Of a DNA stretch of 64,000 nt, positions 60,889 to 64,000 are shown piece after piece. Where the stretch lies: the NCBI GenBank assembly GCA_947630325.1, contig CANRHB010000005.1:1-64000 (forward strand), in the 5' to 3' direction. The first letter of the stretch is position 1. The number at the start of each line of letters is the position of its first letter. The stretch is from an uncultured Clostridia bacterium (GTDB taxonomy: Bacteria > Bacillota > Clostridia > Christensenellales > Borkfalkiaceae). The notes below the pieces were generated by a model. The model did no database searches, had not been told where the DNA came from, and saw nothing but the letters and a program-made list of their open reading frames with translations. A program made the position numbers and the translations under genes.

Positions 60889-63174
60889 TTACGCTGTTTT
60901 CAAAAGTTTTACGGCGAGTACCGTCATGTCGTCCTCGGCGGCGCCGCGGTAGCGGGAGAGGGCGGTCTGCAAAATTTGCTCCGCAAGCGATTGGGGATTG
61001 ACGGGCTGCAACGCGCTCAAATAGTCGAACAGTTCTGCCGACGACCCAAACGCCGCGGTCACGCCGTCGCTCATAAAGAGCATAAAGTCGTTCTCGCCCA
61101 TCTTCGCGCGCATGGTGGCGGGGTGGACGGCGTCGAGCATGCCCATGGGCAGGGACTGTCCCTCCAGCACCCTCAACTCTTCCCCCGAGAGGATAAAGCC
61201 GATGGGGGAGCCGATCTTCACGATGTCCGCCTCCCCCGTGTCGAGGTTGACGGCGGCAAGATCGAGGCAGGAGAAGTTCTCCTCGGGCGGGTAGGCGATG
61301 AGGCGGTTGACGGTCGAAAGCACGGTGTCGGAGGGCATTTTCGCCTTATAAAAGCTCTCCAAGAGGGTAAGAGTGCGGTCGGAGATGTCCCGCGCGTTCT
61401 CCCCGCTCCCCATGCCGTCCGAGAGGGCGATAAGGAACCGCCGCTCGTCGATGCGCAGAATGGAGTAGGCGTCACCGCACGCCGTCTCTCCCTGTTTGGG
61501 GCGGCAGGCGACCCCGAATGCCGCGTCGAACGTGGGCTTTCTCTTCAAAATGAAGCAGGCCCTTCCCGCCGCAAGGGGGATCTTTTCGGCGAGAGCGAGG
61601 GGGGTGCCGAGCGCCTGCCCCGCCACCGCGCAGAGCGTTTTCCCGTTCACGTCGGGGGAGAGGGTCATGGAGACGGTGAGCGTCTCTCCTTCGCCGTACA
61701 CAAAGATCTCCGAACTCATCATGCCGCTCTGGGCAAGGGCGCGCGCAAGGCGGCTCTCCCCCTCCGAAAAGGAGTATTCCTCGCTCTGCTCGAGGGCGAT
61801 GTCCTTTAAGATCTCGCTTACGCCGTGGGCTTGTTCGGCAAGCAGTTGCCTCCCCTCGCGTGCGCTCTGCATTTCTCGTGCGGCCGAACGGTAACTTGCC
61901 AGCAGTTTGTTGCAGGCGAACAGGAGCCCCGCCGTATTGCCGCAACGGGAGCCCACGCTCTCGGGAAGGTCCACAAGGCTTACCTGTCCCTTGGCGCAAC
62001 CGACGGCGATCAGCTTGTCCAAGCCCTCCGCAATATTGTCCGCCTCGCAACGGAAGCGGTTGGGGCAATCTCTACAGAGGGTCCCCGTAAGTTTGTCGCG
62101 GATGAGGAGCATGGAGTTGTCCTCGGGCAGATTTCCGAGAAAGGCCCCCTCGATCTCGCGGAAGAGGGCAGAAACTTCATACAACCGTTCGCCGACGGCG
62201 CGGCGGTTGCGGTTGATGGCAACGCGGGGCAGGGAGTTTTCGCGGTAAAAAAGGAGGCTCTTTTTGGCCTGCGCATACAGTTTTTCGGGAAAGCAGAGGG
62301 AGAGCGCCACGGCCACTCCGCAGGGGAGCAGGGCAAGAAAGATCTCCATGCCGCCGAGGTAGAACGTCCCCCGCAAAAATTCGGCGCCGAGGAAGGAGAC
62401 GAAGAAGGCGAGTGCGGCGGGGAGTTTCCCATAAGAGGAAAGGAGCACGGCGGCGCAGGCATATACGGCATAGAGGGCGAGAGGGAGGTAGTCCGCCGAG
62501 ACGAAGCAGAGAGGGACCGCCAGCACAATGGCAAAGGGGACGGCGGTGGCGTTCCGCAGGAGAACGGCGCCGATGAGAAGTAAACTGAGGGCGATGCAGG
62601 AATAGGCCACTTCCCCCAATGCGCCGCACAGCCCCAGCCCGAGCACGAGCCAGAGGAGAAGGAGTTCGGAGAGCTGTCCCGCCGAGAGACGGCAACGGAA
62701 AACACGCTTCAAAACAGAGGTAAGCGCGCCCTCGAAGAAGGCGGAGAGGAAAAAGAGAAAGGCGGAGATCACCAACTTTTGAAGAAAAGGGGAGAAGGGA
62801 AAGATCTCGTATCCCATATGCGGAAAGAGGAAGAGAAAAGGGAGTTGCGCAAGCGCGATGTATAAAAGGCGTTCCAGCCGCATCGTCCGTTTGAATTTGC
62901 GGTAAACGGTGAAGAGTAAAAGGAGATATGCCGCTTGTACGGCGGCGACGAGGGTGGCATACGCGTTCATGGCGGCGGAGGAGGCAATGAGATAGCCCGC
63001 GCTCATCACAAGAGGATCGAACCCGCAACAGAGGGCGGCATAGTAGAGGGGAAAGGCCAGCGGCTCGTGTTGCGGCAGGGCGAAGTTCATAAAGATCATG
63101 GCGGCAAAGAGCGCCGCATATCTGCCCGCGGCCTTCAAAGAGAAGGGCGGGAGTTTGAATTTGGGAGCTTTCAT
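60889..63174 (-). CDS. spoIIE: Stage II sporulation protein E (SpoIIE phosphatase)
   Basis: 761 residues. Membrane phosphatase that dephosphorylates SpoIIAA and so activates sigma-F in the forespore. About ten helices (about 15-320), a central regulatory region (about 330-540, with a Cys pair LCRDCPNRFRC), and a PP2C domain (about 550-758) with LSDGMGSGENA (about 585-595), GDAYS and LFMSDGVTAAFG metal motifs, and DDMTVLAVKL at the end. Shorter than the 827-residue B. subtilis protein but complete. Presence indicates an endospore former. The upstream 0A-box-like site supports Spo0A control. Ribosome site GAGGTGA. Confidence 0.94.
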   Translation of the reverse strand: MKAPKFKLPPFSLKAAGRYAALFAAMIFMNFALPQHEPLAFPLYYAALCCGFDPLVMSAGYLIASSAAMNAYATLVAAVQAAYLLLLFTVYRKFKRTMRLERLLYIALAQLPFLFLFPHMGYEIFPFSPFLQKLVISAFLFFLSAFFEGALTSVLKRVFRCRLSAGQLSELLLLWLVLGLGLCGALGEVAYSCIALSLLLIGAVLLRNATAVPFAIVLAVPLCFVSADYLPLALYAVYACAAVLLSSYGKLPAALAFFVSFLGAEFLRGTFYLGGMEIFLALLPCGVAVALSLCFPEKLYAQAKKSLLFYRENSLPRVAINRNRRAVGERLYEVSALFREIEGAFLGNLPEDNSMLLIRDKLTGTLCRDCPNRFRCEADNIAEGLDKLIAVGCAKGQVSLVDLPESVGSRCGNTAGLLFACNKLLASYRSAAREMQSAREGRQLLAEQAHGVSEILKDIALEQSEEYSFSEGESRLARALAQSGMMSSEIFVYGEGETLTVSMTLSPDVNGKTLCAVAGQALGTPLALAEKIPLAAGRACFILKRKPTFDAAFGVACRPKQGETACGDAYSILRIDERRFLIALSDGMGSGENARDISDRTLTLLESFYKAKMPSDTVLSTVNRLIAYPPEENFSCLDLAAVNLDTGEADIVKIGSPIGFILSGEELRVLEGQSLPMGMLDAVHPATMRAKMGENDFMLFMSDGVTAAFGSSAELFDYLSALQPVNPQSLAEQILQTALSRYRGAAEDDMTVLAVKLLKTA

Positions 63175-63200
63175 AGGTCACCTCAAAGCGGTTTTTCACA

Positions 63201-63255
63201 ATTATAAAGGACGGCGGCGGGCGAGTGCGCGGAGTTTCCGTCTTTGTTTGTCGAA
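63201..63255 (-). promoter_or_regulatory. spoIIE promoter region with 0A-box-like site
   Basis: Minus-strand -10 TATAAT (63206-63201) without a canonical -35, as expected for an activator-dependent sigma-A promoter. TGTCGAA (63249-63255) matches the Spo0A box consensus exactly and lies about 45 bases upstream of the -10. A 7-mer alone is weak evidence. Confidence 0.5.
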
Positions 63256-63351
63256 GGATGGGAAATTTCGAAAGCCGCTGTAAAAGGGGGAGGATTGAAG
63301 CCATTTCTTTTGGAAAGAAAAAATTTCCGCAAAAAATTTTTCCGAAAACGC

Positions 63352-63379
63352 TTGACAAATTCCGAATACGTGTTATAAT
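63352..63379 (+). promoter_or_regulatory. Promoter of the structured RNA
   Basis: TTGACA (63352-63357), 16 bases, TATAAT (63374-63379). Divergent from spoIIE. Confidence 0.88.
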
Positions 63380-63385
63380 GTAACC

Positions 63386-63794
63386 AGAAAAGGAAAATAA
63401 CAACCAAAAAATGTTAGATTCCAACAAGGAGACCACTCCAATGGACAGGAAAGCCTAAACAGTCGGAGTACACCTTACGAGAGAAAAGGACGGAAAAGTT
63501 CAAGATCGCAGGGTGACCGGTGAGGAGGTCAGGTCGCCACCACAACATCATAACGGGAGGTACAACGTTATGAAAAATCCCATTTACTTGAAGATCAGGT
63601 AGGAGGAGGACACACCAATGTACTATCAACTCATGGGGGCAGGAAAGTAAACCCGACGAACCGAATCATGCGGAGGATGTAGGTGCCGCAACGGGAATGT
63701 GTCCCGAAAAAGGTCGAGTTTGCCCCGAAAGAAACGGCTGCCCGACACAACTGAATTGACGAATGCCCTCTGTACGCAGTACGGAGGGTTTTTC
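63386..63794 (+). ncRNA. Structured noncoding RNA of about 400 nt, class not identified
   Basis: A promoter and a strong terminator bracket about 400 bases with no normal gene. Helices seen: GGTGACC/GGTCGCC (63512-63518 with 63532-63538), CATAACG/CGTTATG (63549-63555 with 63566-63572), a closing helix GGGGC..AAAC..GAC with GTC..GTTT..GCCCC (63636-63657 with 63713-63726) that encloses TGCGG/CCGCA (63669-63690) and CGGGA/TCCCG (63692-63706). This nested layout is typical of a large structured RNA. It is not tmRNA, 6S, SRP or RNase P by signature. The raiA-motif class of Firmicutes is my best guess. Three tiny ORFs are also present (see findings). Confidence 0.65.
63765..63794 (+). terminator. 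Terminator of the structured RNA
   Basis: CCCTCTGTAC/GTACGGAGGG stem with one T-G pair, loop GCA, then five T. Confidence 0.93.
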
Positions 63795-63802
63795 GCTGTG
63801 TC

Positions 63803-63838
63803 TTGCCCCCTCCGTGGGAGGGGGTAGGGGGTGGGGCG
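63803..63838. repeat. G/C-tract inverted repeat fragment
   Basis: TTGCCCCCTCCGTGGGAGGGGGTAG-like tract followed by GGGGTGGGGCGTG; same type as at 6418 and 60795. Confidence 0.65.
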
Positions 63839-63862
63839 TGTTTGAAATTACTCAAATAAAGA

Positions 63863-63886
63863 GGCGCGGGCAATTTTGCCCGCGCC
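63863..63886 (-). terminator. Terminator of the XRE regulator gene
   Basis: GGCGCGGGCAA/TTGCCCGCGCC inverted repeat with a tiny loop; on the minus strand followed by TCTTTATTT. Confidence 0.7.
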
Positions 63887-63896
63887 GCGTTTACGT

Positions 63897-64000
63897 TTAT
63901 TTATCAGAGATCCCAAGCAGATAATCTGATGAAATTTCAAAGTATTTTGCGATCTTTACCAGCGTTTTTAAGTCGGGCTGATGCGCGCCCTGCTCATAGC
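63897..64000 (-). CDS. XRE family transcriptional regulator, C-terminal end only
   Basis: The last 34 codons of a gene entering from the right edge: YEQGAHQPDLKTLVKIAKYF then EISSDYLLGISDK and a stop. This is the recognition-helix end of a Cro/C1-type HTH followed by the common SDYLLG ending, so the HTH is at the C-terminus of a short protein or of a short-linker form. The N-terminus and target are not visible. Confidence 0.85.
   Translation of the reverse strand, partial: YEQGAHQPDLKTLVKIAKYFEISSDYLLGISDK

Noticed and set aside
63386..63794. tmRNA, 6S RNA, SRP RNA or RNase P RNA
   Set aside because: None of the conserved cores (tRNA-like 3' end with tag ORF, 6S bubble, SRP GGAA/GCAG loop, RNase P GAGGAAAGUCC) is present.

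Overview
The window reads as a chromosomal segment of a low-to-mid GC-skewed, codon-rich anaerobic Firmicute of the class Clostridia, probably an uncultured gut or rumen lineage. Pointers are a SpoIIE sporulation phosphatase with an upstream 0A-box-like site, a group B type monomeric [FeFe] hydrogenase, strict sigma-A style promoters (several perfect TTGACA-17-TATAAT), strong Shine-Dalgarno sites, many lipoproteins with a Gram-positive lipobox, and giant InlB/BspA/MBG-type surface proteins. I cannot fix the genus. No tRNA, rRNA, insertion sequence, prophage or CRISPR array was seen.

Layout. 0-2.7 kb: dnaK (5' end missing) and dnaJ. 2.8-6.0 kb: ABC ATPase plus FtsX-type permease. 6.5-7.6 kb: small zinc-ribbon membrane protein and a hemolysin III family protein. 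7.6-11.1 kb: four-gene operon of flavin reductase, APH-like kinase, [FeFe] hydrogenase and phosphopantetheinyl transferase. 11.4-13.0 kb (minus): SDR and a VUT-type transporter. 13.3-19.3 kb: 1994-residue lipoprotein with BspA-like leucine-rich repeats. 19.4-22.7 kb: divergent ligD and ku (bacterial NHEJ). 22.7-28.8 kb (minus): YfcC-like transporter, a VTT-PlsC-zinc ribbon fusion, and an 839-residue surface protein.

29.3-53.1 kb is dominated by nucleic-acid catabolism. A deo-type operon (deoC, deoD, deoB, cdd, 5'-nucleotidase lipoprotein, pyrimidine nucleoside phosphorylase, thymidine kinase, membrane-anchored endonuclease I) is followed by an RDD protein, a complete CUT1 ABC importer, a surface nuclease lipoprotein of the staphylococcal-nuclease type with OB-fold tail, and a 1359-residue lipoprotein with repeated OB-fold-like modules. 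Then come SurE and two tandem DHH phosphoesterases on the minus strand, diverging from a HAD-nucleotidase/guanylate-kinase fusion. I infer an extracellular DNA scavenging locus: cut DNA at the surface, dephosphorylate, import, phosphorolyse, and burn deoxyribose through DeoB and DeoC. This is the strongest candidate for a new system here.

53.4-58.5 kb: 1710-residue surface protein built of about fourteen YDG/MBG-like modules. 58.5-60.5 kb (minus): GH31 glycosidase. 60.9-63.2 kb (minus): spoIIE. 63.4-63.8 kb: a strongly expressed-looking structured RNA with its own promoter and terminator, containing three tiny in-frame ORFs. 63.9-64 kb: 3' end of an XRE regulator. Two families of intergenic repeats recur at operon boundaries throughout.
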